Origin: Flavobacteriales bacterium
Lineage (GTDB): Bacteria > Bacteroidota > Bacteroidia > Flavobacteriales > Schleiferiaceae
Length of the DNA stretch: 64,000 nt
Assembly: GCA_017795025.1 (NCBI GenBank)
Contig: CP051243.1
Coordinates: forward strand, 2,690,897-2,754,896
Reading direction: 5' to 3'
Shown: positions 45,846-55,197 of the stretch, piece by piece
Layout: every line of letters starts with the position of its first letter
Numbering within the stretch: the stretch's first letter is position 1
Translations under genes and position numbers: made by a program
Notes under the pieces: generated by a model
Database searches by the model: none
The model's input: only the letters and a program-made list of their open reading frames with translations
Told to the model about the DNA's origin: nothing

Positions 45846-47525
45846 ATGATCCGAAAAATAGTTTGGCTCCTTCTTTGGGCCCCGGTTTTACTGGCCCAAA
45901 ACAACCCATCCGAATGCTATGTCTTTCCGCGCGAATCGGTAGAATCCATCCGTAAGGATGTGAATTACTTGGCTTCCGACGCCCTAATGGGTCGCAAGCC
46001 CGGAACCGACGGCGACGCTTTGGCTCGGGAGTATATCGTGGGTCAGTTTGAGGCCAATTCCCTCCGACCCTACTTTAAGGGAGGCTTCTTGCAGGAGTTT
46101 TCGGTGCCTAATCGAGTGGATCGACCGGTAGATGGAAATTTCTTCAACTATAAAGGCCAAGCCTTAAAAATTGATGAGGATTATTATCCGGTAAACTATA
46201 CCGCCAATGGTAGCTTTAAAGGCGAAACAGAATACGTTTCCTTTGGTATTGAGAGCAAGCAGCTGGACCGCGATGATATTGATGATGAGGACGTAAAAGG
46301 CGCAATTGCCGTGATGGAAATTAGTTCGCCCGATGGCATACACCCTCACTCTAAGTTTAAAGACTGGCACGATATCCCTAAACGCATCCGCTTACTTAAA
46401 CGCAAAGGAGCGCAGGCGGTTATCTTGATTTTAACCGAAGGTAATGCCAATACACCCAAAGCGGATTTCAAATCCATGGAATCCTTGAACTTACCGGTGA
46501 TCTTTGTTCGAAATGAGAAAATCGCCAAAAAGCTACGTCGTAGTCGCGAGGTAGAAGGAGCAGTTGCTTTAAACCCCATTGAGGACATTACCTACAATAT
46601 CGCTGGACTTATCGATAATGGGAAGCGCCGGACCATCATCATTGGTGCTCATTTCGATCATTTAGGCATGGGTGCAGAAGGCTCCCGGTATACTGGCGAG
46701 GAGCCCCTAATTCACAACGGGGCCGATGATAATGCCAGCGGGACAGCAGGTCTCCTAGCAATGGCGCGCTTTTTAACCACCACACAAGATCCTATGATGC
46801 GTCGCTTTAACTACCTCTTGGTGGCTTTCTCGGCCGAAGAGATGGGGCTTTTAGGTTCTAAGTATTTCGTGGAGGCGACGGCGGCCCGACAAGAAGATTG
46901 GCATTACATGCTTAATATGGATATGATTGGTCGCATGGAGGAAGAAACCATAGCGATTAACGGGGTAGGGACCTCCCCGTATTGGCGCGATTTAATTGAG
47001 CCCATTCAGTGTGGATTAAACATGCAGTTTAGTGAAAGTGGTGTGGGCCCCAGCGATCATACCAGCTTTTATTACGCGAACAAGCCGGTATTGCATTTCT
47101 TTACGGGAACACATGCCGATTATCACAAACCAGAAGATGATGCCGAGAAAATTAATGTAGTTGGTATTTACCGAGTTTTGAGCTTAATGTGCAGTATTAT
47201 CCGAAACACGCCCCAAAGTGCCGATTTTCCTTACAGCACTACCAAGGTGGAAAGCACGAAAGCGCCCAAGTTTACGGTAACCCTAGGTGTTATGCCCGAT
47301 TACTTGTACAGCGGGGCCGGAATGAAAATCGATGGGGTGAGTCCCGATAAACCGGCGGCAGCAGCAGGCTTAATGGCGGGTGATGTAATTACCCAATTAG
47401 GAGAAGTTCAGGTAAGTGATATGCAAACTTACATGGAGGCCTTATCTCAGTTTAAAAAAGGAGATAAAGCCGATTTGCTCTACCGAAGAGAGGGTGAGGT
47501 GAAACGCGTACAAATCAAGTTTTAA
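45846..47525 (+). CDS. Secreted M28-family zinc aminopeptidase with PA and PDZ domains
   Basis: 559 residues. Signal peptide ending VLLAQ. A PA-type insert (about 100-235) precedes the M28 catalytic core. Zinc and catalytic residues are visible in GAHFDHLG, NGADDNASG, FSAEEMGLLG, NMDMIGRM and GPSDHTSFY, with a late His in FFTGTHADYH. A C-terminal PDZ domain (about 475-559) contains GVSPDKPAAAAGLMAGD. It trims peptides in the periplasm or outside. It is followed by gpsA after one base. Confidence 0.92.
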   Translation: MIRKIVWLLLWAPVLLAQNNPSECYVFPRESVESIRKDVNYLASDALMGRKPGTDGDALAREYIVGQFEANSLRPYFKGGFLQEFSVPNRVDRPVDGNFFNYKGQALKIDEDYYPVNYTANGSFKGETEYVSFGIESKQLDRDDIDDEDVKGAIAVMEISSPDGIHPHSKFKDWHDIPKRIRLLKRKGAQAVILILTEGNANTPKADFKSMESLNLPVIFVRNEKIAKKLRRSREVEGAVALNPIEDITYNIAGLIDNGKRRTIIIGAHFDHLGMGAEGSRYTGEEPLIHNGADDNASGTAGLLAMARFLTTTQDPMMRRFNYLLVAFSAEEMGLLGSKYFVEATAARQEDWHYMLNMDMIGRMEEETIAINGVGTSPYWRDLIEPIQCGLNMQFSESGVGPSDHTSFYYANKPVLHFFTGTHADYHKPEDDAEKINVVGIYRVLSLMCSIIRNTPQSADFPYSTTKVESTKAPKFTVTLGVMPDYLYSGAGMKIDGVSPDKPAAAAGLMAGDVITQLGEVQVSDMQTYMEALSQFKKGDKADLLYRREGEVKRVQIKF

Positions 47526-47526
47526 G

Positions 47527-48510
47527 ATGAATATTGCGGTAATTGGAGGCGGAAGCTGGGCTACAGCGATAGTTAAGATTCTTAGCGAAACCAGCGACTA
47601 TGTGGGTTGGTGGATGCGCGATGAGGAGAGCGTGATGCACATTAAAAAATACCATCACAACCCTAAATATTTGAGTTCGGTAGAACTGCCCACCGAGCGC
47701 ATCGATATCAGCAATGATTTGGACCATATTATCGCCAATGCGGATTGCCTGATTTTTGCCATCCCCTCGGCTTTTTTGAAATCAGCATTAAGTAAAGCTT
47801 CAGCAGAGCTCAGCTCCAAGCATGTTTTTAGTGCTATTAAAGGAATTGTACCCGACGAAAATGTGATTGTTGGCGAATACTTCCATCAATACCATAATGT
47901 GCCCCTCAAGAATATTGGCGTCATTACCGGCCCTTGCCATGCCGAAGAGGTGGCCCTAGAGCGCCTCAGCTATTTAACCGTGGCCAGTATTAATAAGGAT
48001 ATGGCCGAAAATGTTGCCGACAGTTTACGCTGTGACTTTATCCTTACCAAAACCACCGATGATATTTACGGTACCGAGTATGCTGCGGTTCTTAAAAACA
48101 TCTACGCCTTAGCGGCAGGGATTTTTCATGGATTAGGCTATGGCGATAACTTCCAAGCGGTGTTAGTGAGTAATGCCATTCGGGAAATGAAAAAATTCAT
48201 CAAAGCCGTTCACCCGGTGAAACGCGATATTAATGGTTCGGCCTATCTGGGAGACCTTCTGGTTACAGCCTATTCGCAGTTTTCCCGTAACCGCACATTT
48301 GGCAATATGATTGGCAAGGGCTACACCATACGGAGCGCCATGTTAGAAATGAATATGGTTGCCGAAGGTTATTACGCCGCTAAGCTGATCCGCGAAGTAC
48401 GTAAGGAGAATGAGGTAAAAATGCCAATAGCCGATGCCGTTTACAAGGTGCTGTACGAGAATCGAAACCCTAAGAAGGTAATGGCAAAGCTGGCTAAGAA
48501 GCTTTCTTAA
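47527..48510 (+). CDS. gpsA: Glycerol-3-phosphate dehydrogenase [NAD(P)+]
   Basis: 327 residues. Rossmann motif GGGSWATAIVKIL at the N-terminus, ITGPCHAEEVAL and the catalytic lysine region GTEYAAVLKNIYALAAGI, then NGSAYLGDLLVTAYSQFSRN. It makes glycerol-3-phosphate for phospholipids in the cytoplasm. One base separates it from the M28 peptidase gene, so they are cotranscribed. Confidence 0.95.
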   Translation: MNIAVIGGGSWATAIVKILSETSDYVGWWMRDEESVMHIKKYHHNPKYLSSVELPTERIDISNDLDHIIANADCLIFAIPSAFLKSALSKASAELSSKHVFSAIKGIVPDENVIVGEYFHQYHNVPLKNIGVITGPCHAEEVALERLSYLTVASINKDMAENVADSLRCDFILTKTTDDIYGTEYAAVLKNIYALAAGIFHGLGYGDNFQAVLVSNAIREMKKFIKAVHPVKRDINGSAYLGDLLVTAYSQFSRNRTFGNMIGKGYTIRSAMLEMNMVAEGYYAAKLIREVRKENEVKMPIADAVYKVLYENRNPKKVMAKLAKKLS

Positions 48511-48570
48511 GCAAGCGAATTTCCTTTTTTATTTGGTTATTTTAGGCCTTAATCATTGCCCCTTAAAGCT

Positions 48571-49245
48571 ATGCAGCCTAAACCGAAGTTTTTACCCTAT
48601 GAACCTACTGAAAGCCTAAGCACGGAGGACTTGATGTTTCGGGCTAAAGGTGTATCTGAGCGTTACTTGCAACGCAGAAGCTGTCGGTTTTTTAGTGACC
48701 GTCCCGTTCCCCGTGAGGTAATTGAAGAGCTCTTGAGAATAGCTGCGAGTGCACCAAGTGGGGCCAATAAGCAACCCTGGCATTTTGTAGCGGTGGCTAA
48801 TCCTGAGCTCAAGAAAAAAATTAGACAGGCTGCGGAGGAAGAGGAACGATTGTTTTACGAAGAAAGAGCGACCGAAGAGTGGCTTAAGGACCTAGAGCCC
48901 TTGGGAACGGATTGGCAAAAACCCTTTTTAGAGACCGCTCCTTGGCTTATCATTGTTTTCAAAGAGATTTATGGCGAGGATGAATCCGGAAACCGCAATA
49001 AGCATTACTATGTAAACGAATCGGTGGGAATCGCTTCGGGCTTCTTAATCTCTGCGCTTCACGAACTAAGCTTGGTTACCCTTACCCATACGCCCAGCCC
49101 CATGAACTTTTTAGCCGAAATTTTGGAGCGTCCACCGCAGCAAAAGCCTTTTCTCTTGCTACCAGTGGGCTATCCAGCCGAGGATGCCACCGTTCCAAAC
49201 ATCACTAAAAAGGCTTTAAAAGACCATAGCACCATAATCGAGTAA
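48571..49245 (+). CDS. Nitroreductase-fold flavoprotein, iodotyrosine deiodinase (IYD)-like
   Basis: 224 residues from ATG 48571 (the TTG at 48556 is less likely). FMN-binding nitroreductase fold: RRSCRFFSDRPV and ASAPSGANKQPWHF. The region EEERLFYEERATEEWLKDL followed by TDWQKPFLETAP closely matches the substrate lid of iodotyrosine deiodinase. The three residues that grip the halotyrosine zwitterion in human IYD (Glu157, Tyr161, Lys182) correspond to Glu92, Tyr96 and Lys117. The LLPVGYPAEDATVP ending is also IYD-like. It probably dehalogenates halotyrosines or halophenols reductively; IYD homologues are known in other Bacteroidota. No signal peptide or membrane anchor. Confidence 0.85.
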   Translation: MQPKPKFLPYEPTESLSTEDLMFRAKGVSERYLQRRSCRFFSDRPVPREVIEELLRIAASAPSGANKQPWHFVAVANPELKKKIRQAAEEEERLFYEERATEEWLKDLEPLGTDWQKPFLETAPWLIIVFKEIYGEDESGNRNKHYYVNESVGIASGFLISALHELSLVTLTHTPSPMNFLAEILERPPQQKPFLLLPVGYPAEDATVPNITKKALKDHSTIIE

Positions 49246-49343
49246 TTTCCCGTTTATCGTGTTATAATATCTTCTAGTCGAAAGATTTAGAGGAGATTAA
49301 ATGCCGTGCTGCACATTTGCCTTGTAATAGAGATTATAGGGTA

Positions 49344-51002
49344 ATGTTAAGTATTGATCGTATTAAAGTTCCGGTATTCCTGCTGGTGGTGGCCATGGCC
49401 TCCGTGGTAGGTATTAACCAATATCACTTTGGGATGTGGAACCAGTATATTTCGTTACCCTGGTTGTACGAAATCTTAGATCCTTCTTCTTTTCCGAACG
49501 ACTTACTAGTAGAGCAGTACAGTAATTCTCCCACCTTTTTCTTATTGCTTTTAAAAGCGGCACTTCCCTATTTTGGCAATAATATTCCGCTTCTTTTCTT
49601 TAGTGTTTACATCGTATTTCTGGGCTTAACCGTCTATGCTTTTTACAAAATGGGTCGGGTCCTGTTTAATTCGGCCGAGGCCGGAATTTTAGCAGTGGTA
49701 TTGCTAAGCTTTGCCTTTCCAGTTATTGGCGATGTGAGTTTGTGGGATACCCTCTTAATGGAGCGCACTATTGCTTTCCCAATTTTACTCTTCAGCTTAT
49801 TAAATATTTATAAGGGTCGTATGTGGTACGCCACCTTGCTTTTAGCTTTGGCCTTTAATATCCACCCCTTATCCGCTATTTACATTGCAGCAGCGGCAGG
49901 TGTCGCCTTGCTTTTCGCAGATGGCTTTAAGAAGGAATACCTCTGGCAGATCTTCTTTTTCATCTTAATGATTAGCCCGGTATTGATCTTAAAATTTACC
50001 ACCGCTAGTAGTGCCGAGTCTTCTTTAACTTTTTCCGAAACCTGGATGGAAGTAATGCGCATGCGTAATGGTCACCATACTTTCCCATCCGAGTTCCCAC
50101 CGATGATCTTTGTAAAAACGGCCTTCTTACTTATCAGTTTTTTTGTGATTGTGGAAATGGGCAACTTTGATTCACGGGCCAAGAAGTTTCTAAAGGCCTT
50201 TGGATGGACAATTATCGCAATGATGGTCATTGGTACGGTATTTACCGAAATCCTTCCGGTGAAATTGATTATTCAATTCCAGTTTTACCGTGCCTTTCTT
50301 TTCTTAGGAACTTTAACCTTGGTCTTATGGGCCGGGATGTTAATCACTAACCCTAAGCCCGTGTTTTATTTATTGGCCCTGCCTATTTTGGCCCAGTACG
50401 TTTACGGGGAGTGGGCAAAAACTATTTCTGCTTTAAGCTTAATTGGCTCAGCTTGGTTTTTAATTCGCTTTATTGGCTTTCGCCAGAAAAGCACCCTAAG
50501 TTTATCCATGGCTTACTTCGTGCTTGGCGCTTTGGGTTTAATTATGCGGGGTGGCCTGGATATTCACCAAGGCAGTCAGGAAAAAGATTGGTACGAAGTA
50601 CAGGACTGGTTCCGCGAAAATACCGCTCAGGACGCCTTAGCGATTGTGCCTCCGGCCGAAGCTGGTTTTAGGGTGCGCAGTATGCGTAGTTCTTATGGCG
50701 ATTGGTTTGATGGCACGAAAGCCTTTTTTAGTGAGGAGTATGCCGAGTACTGGTTAGATCATATGACCAATTTGAACTGCACGGATCCCGAGCAATTAGT
50801 AGAGAGCTATAGTGCTTTAGATCGCAGCGATTTTATGCGCATTTGGGATCGTGAGGAGCACAAACACAGCGAAGGTTATATTATTCATTATGCCAACCGA
50901 AGTGTTGAGCAATTGCCAGTGGCTTTTGTGAATAATCGATTTGTAGTGTATCAATTACCCTCCAAAGAGCAGCCGGTATTCTTGGCTAGCTTAGATCAAT
51001 AA
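49344..51002 (+). CDS. Polytopic membrane protein of unknown function, GT-C-like
   Basis: 552 residues from ATG 49344. About eleven membrane segments fill residues 10-410, followed by a soluble C-terminal part of about 140 residues containing WYEVQDWFRENTAQDAL and AGFRVRSMRSSYGDWFDG. The first loop has DPSSFPNDLLVEQY, an acidic loop after the first helix as in GT-C glycosyltransferases, and the protein resembles DUF6798-type proteins; neither link is firm. It overlaps the convergent lipoprotein gene by 7 bases. Confidence 0.7.
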   Translation: MLSIDRIKVPVFLLVVAMASVVGINQYHFGMWNQYISLPWLYEILDPSSFPNDLLVEQYSNSPTFFLLLLKAALPYFGNNIPLLFFSVYIVFLGLTVYAFYKMGRVLFNSAEAGILAVVLLSFAFPVIGDVSLWDTLLMERTIAFPILLFSLLNIYKGRMWYATLLLALAFNIHPLSAIYIAAAAGVALLFADGFKKEYLWQIFFFILMISPVLILKFTTASSAESSLTFSETWMEVMRMRNGHHTFPSEFPPMIFVKTAFLLISFFVIVEMGNFDSRAKKFLKAFGWTIIAMMVIGTVFTEILPVKLIIQFQFYRAFLFLGTLTLVLWAGMLITNPKPVFYLLALPILAQYVYGEWAKTISALSLIGSAWFLIRFIGFRQKSTLSLSMAYFVLGALGLIMRGGLDIHQGSQEKDWYEVQDWFRENTAQDALAIVPPAEAGFRVRSMRSSYGDWFDGTKAFFSEEYAEYWLDHMTNLNCTDPEQLVESYSALDRSDFMRIWDREEHKHSEGYIIHYANRSVEQLPVAFVNNRFVVYQLPSKEQPVFLASLDQ

Positions 51003-51454
51003 ACCCGATTGGGACTTAAGTTTGTAAATCGCAAGGTATAGCTGAGGCCCCAAGAGTTTCGGAGTCGAATAACCGCATTCAAATTTCCAAGATAAGTGGA
51101 AGGCACTTCTCTAATCACGAAGCTAAGGTTGTCTTGATTTAATACCTGAAAGCCTTGCTCGAACTGGGAGCTGCTGCTGATAAGGCTGTCGCCTCTGTAA
51201 AACCAAATTCTTTCGGCCTTAAGCCAGGCAAAGGTTTGCCCCTCCTCTTCCCGATACAAGCTTAATATGGCATAAGGCTTACCATTAGCACCGGGCATGG
51301 CGTTTTCAATAATTTGAAAACCGCAGGACCATTCATCACCGAATAGTTCAAGTTTCGAATCTGGGGCTTGCTTGCGCGGTTTAGGTGCAAATAAAGCCGA
51401 AGCACACGAACTTAGGCTCAGAGTAGCTATTAGGATGATGGCTAGCTTTTTCAT
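50996..51454 (-). CDS. Small hypothetical lipoprotein (last gene of the TetR-ABC operon)
   Basis: 152 residues from ATG 51454, overlapping the upstream gene by 4 bases. Lipoprotein signal with lipobox LSSC. The rest is a compact beta-rich domain; no family recognised. Position suggests it belongs with the eight-gene envelope operon, perhaps as an accessory or unrelated passenger. Confidence 0.62.
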   Translation of the reverse strand: MKKLAIILIATLSLSSCASALFAPKPRKQAPDSKLELFGDEWSCGFQIIENAMPGANGKPYAILSLYREEEGQTFAWLKAERIWFYRGDSLISSSSQFEQGFQVLNQDNLSFVIREVPSTYLGNLNAVIRLRNSWGLSYTLRFTNLSPNRVY

Positions 51455-52080
51455 AGGTCCTGCCAAGCGATGGCCAAGCGGTTTTGAGCCACCGACTCGC
51501 CTTCAGCGCCCGGATAAAGGATTAAGCTATCTGCCGAAAGGCAAAAAGGAATCGCATATTCACGGCCCCTTTTAAAGGCCTGTTCATTAAAGCTTCGACG
51601 GCTATCTTCTGCGGCCCAGTTTTTAAATTCCTTTAAAACTTTAGCGTAAATGGTATCGCCTAAGACTAAGTCAAGGGGCGGAGCAAAAACTTCGGGCAGT
51701 TGCAAGGTTACCGGAAAGTAGGTTTTATAGGTAGGGCTTTGGCTGTTCTCTTTACTGCTGCGTATAATCTCAAGGCTTATCAAACTATCACTAAGACTGA
51801 GCAGTCGATAATGGGCGAGGATAACTTTCCGTCCCTCTTGTTCCTTTTCCAAACACGCGGCAAGCTCCCGCTCTAAGTGCAGCGCTTCGCGGAAGTAGCG
51901 ATTAATACCCAGAGAGGTCATACTATCACTTATTCCAATAATTCGGGGGTACTGCTGATCAATGAGGCAATTTTCATCGTCTATCAGCACGCGAGACTCG
52001 GTTTGCACTTGATATGGTGACCGGGGTTCGCAGGCACTAAAAAGCAATACGCTTAGGCTAAGCCAGAGGAAATTTCGCAT
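51451..52080 (-). CDS. Lipoprotein, DUF3298/RsiV-like
   Basis: 209 residues. Lipobox FSAC. The pattern YPRIIGISDSMTSLGINRYF at the start of the domain and SADSLILYPGAEGES...AIAWQDL at the end resemble DUF3298 (RsiV-type) domains. The family includes lysozyme-binding anti-sigma factors, but this copy has no membrane helix or cytoplasmic domain. It is 12 bases after the barrel gene, within the operon. Confidence 0.65.
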   Translation of the reverse strand: MRNFLWLSLSVLLFSACEPRSPYQVQTESRVLIDDENCLIDQQYPRIIGISDSMTSLGINRYFREALHLERELAACLEKEQEGRKVILAHYRLLSLSDSLISLEIIRSSKENSQSPTYKTYFPVTLQLPEVFAPPLDLVLGDTIYAKVLKEFKNWAAEDSRRSFNEQAFKRGREYAIPFCLSADSLILYPGAEGESVAQNRLAIAWQDL

Positions 52081-52092
52081 TGGCTAAAGGTA

Positions 52093-53283
52093 CTAAAATG
52101 ACCATTTTAGTCGAAGGTAAGTAGCGCTAACTAGCGCTTGCCACTGATTTTCGGCTAAGGGATTTTCGGAAATAAAAAACTGCCCTGCCAAAAGGAGGTC
52201 TAAATTGGTTTTTAAGGAGTAGCTAAAGCTGGGAAAGAGAATAGTGCTGTTCGCATCGGGGCTGTACATTAAAGCCAAGGTTCCGCTAATCAGCGGGTTA
52301 AAGGCATAGTTGGCGTTTATCACTGCTGTTTGCCGAAAAATAAAGGGGTTTTTAGGGCTTAATACCTGACCGGCACCGAGATTGCCAAAGTCGCCAATGC
52401 CGCCTTCTTGTGCGGCGCTTTCATTGTAGAGGTAGCCTAGCGAAACATAAAGCCCATTGCTAAACACATAGTCCAAATCGCTGCTAAAAATGAGTGCTTC
52501 AAGGTTTTGCTCATTGGTTGGCCAATAATAATTTAATTCTCCTTTAAAGCCCAAATTCCAGAGGCTACCAGCCCAACCGCCACCAAGCGTGATATTACCA
52601 TTGTAATAGCCTCCGAGGGCTTGCAAATCGTAAATAAGGGCATTGTTGCGAAAGCGAATGGCTGCGGTGGAGTTTTCGATTTTTTCGGCCGGGGCTAGGG
52701 CCAGTTCCAATTGACTGTTGAAATTGGGGTAATACTGCACCCGTAAGGCATCGGTACCCGGGCGTTCTTCGTAATCGAAATCAAAAAAATTGTACTGGTT
52801 CAGGATGTCGTTGGGATTAAAAATACCGGTAATCCCCCAGTTTATTCTTTGGCGGCCTAGGCGATAGGACCAATCGCCACTTTCATACTGCAGCCAGGCC
52901 CGATCAAAGATGGTGTGCAAAACCACCTCATCGCTACGCCAATACAAGAAGCTTAAATCGACTAACCCGCGATCTTGATCTAGGGCATCGAGGAAGACAT
53001 CCCCTTGTGCGGGGCTATTTCCCTGAAACAGCCGATTTCGCATACTTAGGGCACCGGTCCATTTCCCTTTAAAATACTTTAGGTTAAAACGGTTGTGTAG
53101 GAGTTGATCATAGCTTTCGGTCTCCATGTTGTCTTTTAGAGGAGGAGGGAAAAAGTTGCGATTAAGAACCGAGTAGGAACCTAAATACTTGAGATAACCA
53201 TTAAACTCCCAAGGGCTTTCTTCTTGACTTTGAGCCTGCAGGCTGAGGCTGATACAAAGCAATATGAGAAGCCAGCGTGTCAC
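52093..53283 (-). CDS. Outer-membrane beta-barrel (porin-like) of the TetR-ABC operon
   Basis: 396 residues. Signal peptide ending LQAQSQ. Alternating strands rich in aromatic and glycine residues continue to the C-terminal LRLKWSF, a barrel-type end. GRQRINWGITGIFNPNDIL resembles a motif of DUF1302-like outer-membrane proteins, which occur next to lipid-related exporters in Proteobacteria. It overlaps the ATPase gene by 4 bases, so it probably forms the outer-membrane part of the ABC system. Confidence 0.78.
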   Translation of the reverse strand: MTRWLLILLCISLSLQAQSQEESPWEFNGYLKYLGSYSVLNRNFFPPPLKDNMETESYDQLLHNRFNLKYFKGKWTGALSMRNRLFQGNSPAQGDVFLDALDQDRGLVDLSFLYWRSDEVVLHTIFDRAWLQYESGDWSYRLGRQRINWGITGIFNPNDILNQYNFFDFDYEERPGTDALRVQYYPNFNSQLELALAPAEKIENSTAAIRFRNNALIYDLQALGGYYNGNITLGGGWAGSLWNLGFKGELNYYWPTNEQNLEALIFSSDLDYVFSNGLYVSLGYLYNESAAQEGGIGDFGNLGAGQVLSPKNPFIFRQTAVINANYAFNPLISGTLALMYSPDANSTILFPSFSYSLKTNLDLLLAGQFFISENPLAENQWQALVSATYLRLKWSF

Positions 53284-53963
53284 GAGCGGGTATCGTTTTT
53301 AATTTTCCCATCTTCCACGTAAATAAGCCTTTCGGCGCGATCAATCACCCGCTGATCATGGGTGGAGAATAAAAAGGTAATCCCTTCTTCTTTATTAAGA
53401 CGGTGCATAATGTCCAGAAGGTCCTCCGTGCTTTTGGAGTCGAGGTTAGCAGTAGGTTCATCGGCTAAAACAAAACTAGGCTTAGAGGCTAATGCCCGGG
53501 CTACCGCAACCCTTTGTTGCTGTCCTCCACTTAATTCGGATGGACGCTTATGCATTTGATTTTCGAGCCCTACCGCGGTAAGCAATTCCTTGGCCCTTGC
53601 TTCTCGCAATTGGGGTTTTTCGCCTTGCAGCAACATTATAAACTCCACATTCTCCTGGGCAGTTAAAACGGGAATTAGGTTATAGGCCTGAAACACAAAT
53701 CCTATGTGCTGAAGCCGAAAGTTGATCAATTGGTTGTCTTTCAGCTCGTGGATTGCCTTACCATCTACAATTACGGTTCCTTCGCTGGGGCTATCCAAGC
53801 CACCAATAAGGTTAAGTAAGGTGGTTTTCCCCGAACCGGAGGGTCCAATGATGGCTGTAAATTCACCAGCCTTAACGGATAAATCTATTTGGTCGACCGC
53901 GCGAATGAGACTTTCCCCATCTTGGTAAACACGGCTTAAGTTTTTAGCTTCAATTACTGACAT
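53280..53963 (-). CDS. LolD/MacB-type ABC transporter ATPase
   Basis: 227 residues. Walker A GPSGSGKTT, Q-loop FVFQAYNLIPVLT, signature LSGGQQQRV, Walker B FVLADEPTANLDS and switch His in STHD. It has the features of the MacB/LolD/FtsE group, which drive mechanotransmission rather than classical transport. It partners with the two FtsX-like permeases upstream; the gap is 10 bases. Confidence 0.92.
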   Translation of the reverse strand: MSVIEAKNLSRVYQDGESLIRAVDQIDLSVKAGEFTAIIGPSGSGKTTLLNLIGGLDSPSEGTVIVDGKAIHELKDNQLINFRLQHIGFVFQAYNLIPVLTAQENVEFIMLLQGEKPQLREARAKELLTAVGLENQMHKRPSELSGGQQQRVAVARALASKPSFVLADEPTANLDSKSTEDLLDIMHRLNKEEGITFLFSTHDQRVIDRAERLIYVEDGKIKNDTRS

Positions 53964-53973
53964 TTCAAAGTTC

Positions 53974-55197
53974 TTAAAGGGTTCGCATGGTTTCGATAGG
54001 GTTGAGCTTTAGCGCATGTCGCGCAGGGTATAGGGCCGAAAGGAGGGTCATGATAAAAACGATAGAGGCCGTGCCCCAATAAAAGCTTTCGGGTAGCGAA
54101 GGGTAAATAATAGTTCCAATACCATAATTGGAAAGCCCATCGCCAAACATGGCTAGGTTGAGCCCATGTTCTTGACTCGCCATTATGCTTAGGTGTCCGG
54201 CCAATATCCCCAAGGGGCCACCGAGCAAAGCCAAAAACAAGGTTTCGAGAATAATCATGGCGAATACCCGAGACTTACTCATGCCTACACTCATTAACAT
54301 CCCCAACTCTTTACGGCGTTCGAGTACGGCCATCAGCATGGTATTAATGATGCCGAAGGATAGGGCCAACATGATAATTCCAATCACGAAATAAAGGCTG
54401 GTTGACATGATTTCATCAGCGTAAGCAAGTTCGGGCGCTAGTTCTTTCCAGCTCTCTACCAAGGTCTTGGGGAACTTAGCCTGGGCCTTTGCCCTTAAGG
54501 CATCCACCTGCTTATCGTCTTCGAGCAAAAAGGCTGCTTCATGAAAATCATCGGGCTCCAGCCCCAGTAAATTCTGTAGATCGGAGGCATGCACAAATAC
54601 TTGCATCATCTCTACCTGGGAAGAAACATCATGATAAAAACCCTTTACCTTAAAGGAGGCCGAGATCAAGTTTTGTTTGGAATCGCTAAAACTCAGAATA
54701 ACGCGGGAACCAGGTTTTACTTCAAGTTTTTCGGCCAAGGCTTCACCAATCAAAATGGGGTTTCGCCCTTTCCGCTCCGAGAAATACTGTCCACTATCTA
54801 CCCGGTTTCCCAAGCCCGTAAGTTCATTTTCGAGCTGGTGTTTAATACCAATTATTTGCACACCACCACTGTAATGCGCCGTGGCCGCCATGCCATTTAC
54901 GCGCAAGCGCGGAGCAAATTTTTCCACTCCTTGCTCTTGGAACCAGTTGATTAGTGTTTCGGGCTTCTGGAGTAAATACTCCACTTTTGGCTCTTCATTC
55001 CATTGCGGCTGATGCACTTGAATATGCGAGATTTGGTTCTCGATCATACTTACCTTCCGTTGATCGTTTAAGCCAAAGCTGAAGGCACTCACAAACACGC
55101 CAGACCAGATACCCAGTACGATGGAAATAATGACCACCAAACTTCTAAGCTTATTGCGCCATATGTTGCGCCAAGCAATTTTGATTAGAGTTTTCAT
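53974..55197 (-). CDS. FtsX/LolC-type ABC permease (second)
   Basis: 407 residues. N-terminal membrane helix (about 15-40), periplasmic domain of about 230 residues, then three C-terminal membrane helices with the conserved ALSFGIINTMLMAVLERRKE region and the ending ALYPARHALKLNPIETMRTL. This is the four-helix LolC/E/MacB topology. It overlaps the other permease by 4 bases; the two differ enough to form a heterodimer like LolC/LolE. Confidence 0.9.
   Translation of the reverse strand: MKTLIKIAWRNIWRNKLRSLVVIISIVLGIWSGVFVSAFSFGLNDQRKVSMIENQISHIQVHQPQWNEEPKVEYLLQKPETLINWFQEQGVEKFAPRLRVNGMAATAHYSGGVQIIGIKHQLENELTGLGNRVDSGQYFSERKGRNPILIGEALAEKLEVKPGSRVILSFSDSKQNLISASFKVKGFYHDVSSQVEMMQVFVHASDLQNLLGLEPDDFHEAAFLLEDDKQVDALRAKAQAKFPKTLVESWKELAPELAYADEIMSTSLYFVIGIIMLALSFGIINTMLMAVLERRKELGMLMSVGMSKSRVFAMIILETLFLALLGGPLGILAGHLSIMASQEHGLNLAMFGDGLSNYGIGTIIYPSLPESFYWGTASIVFIMTLLSALYPARHALKLNPIETMRTL

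Noticed and set aside
48500-48540. Possible terminator after gpsA
   Set aside because: Only a 4-bp AAGC-type stem with an interrupted T-run; too weak to call.
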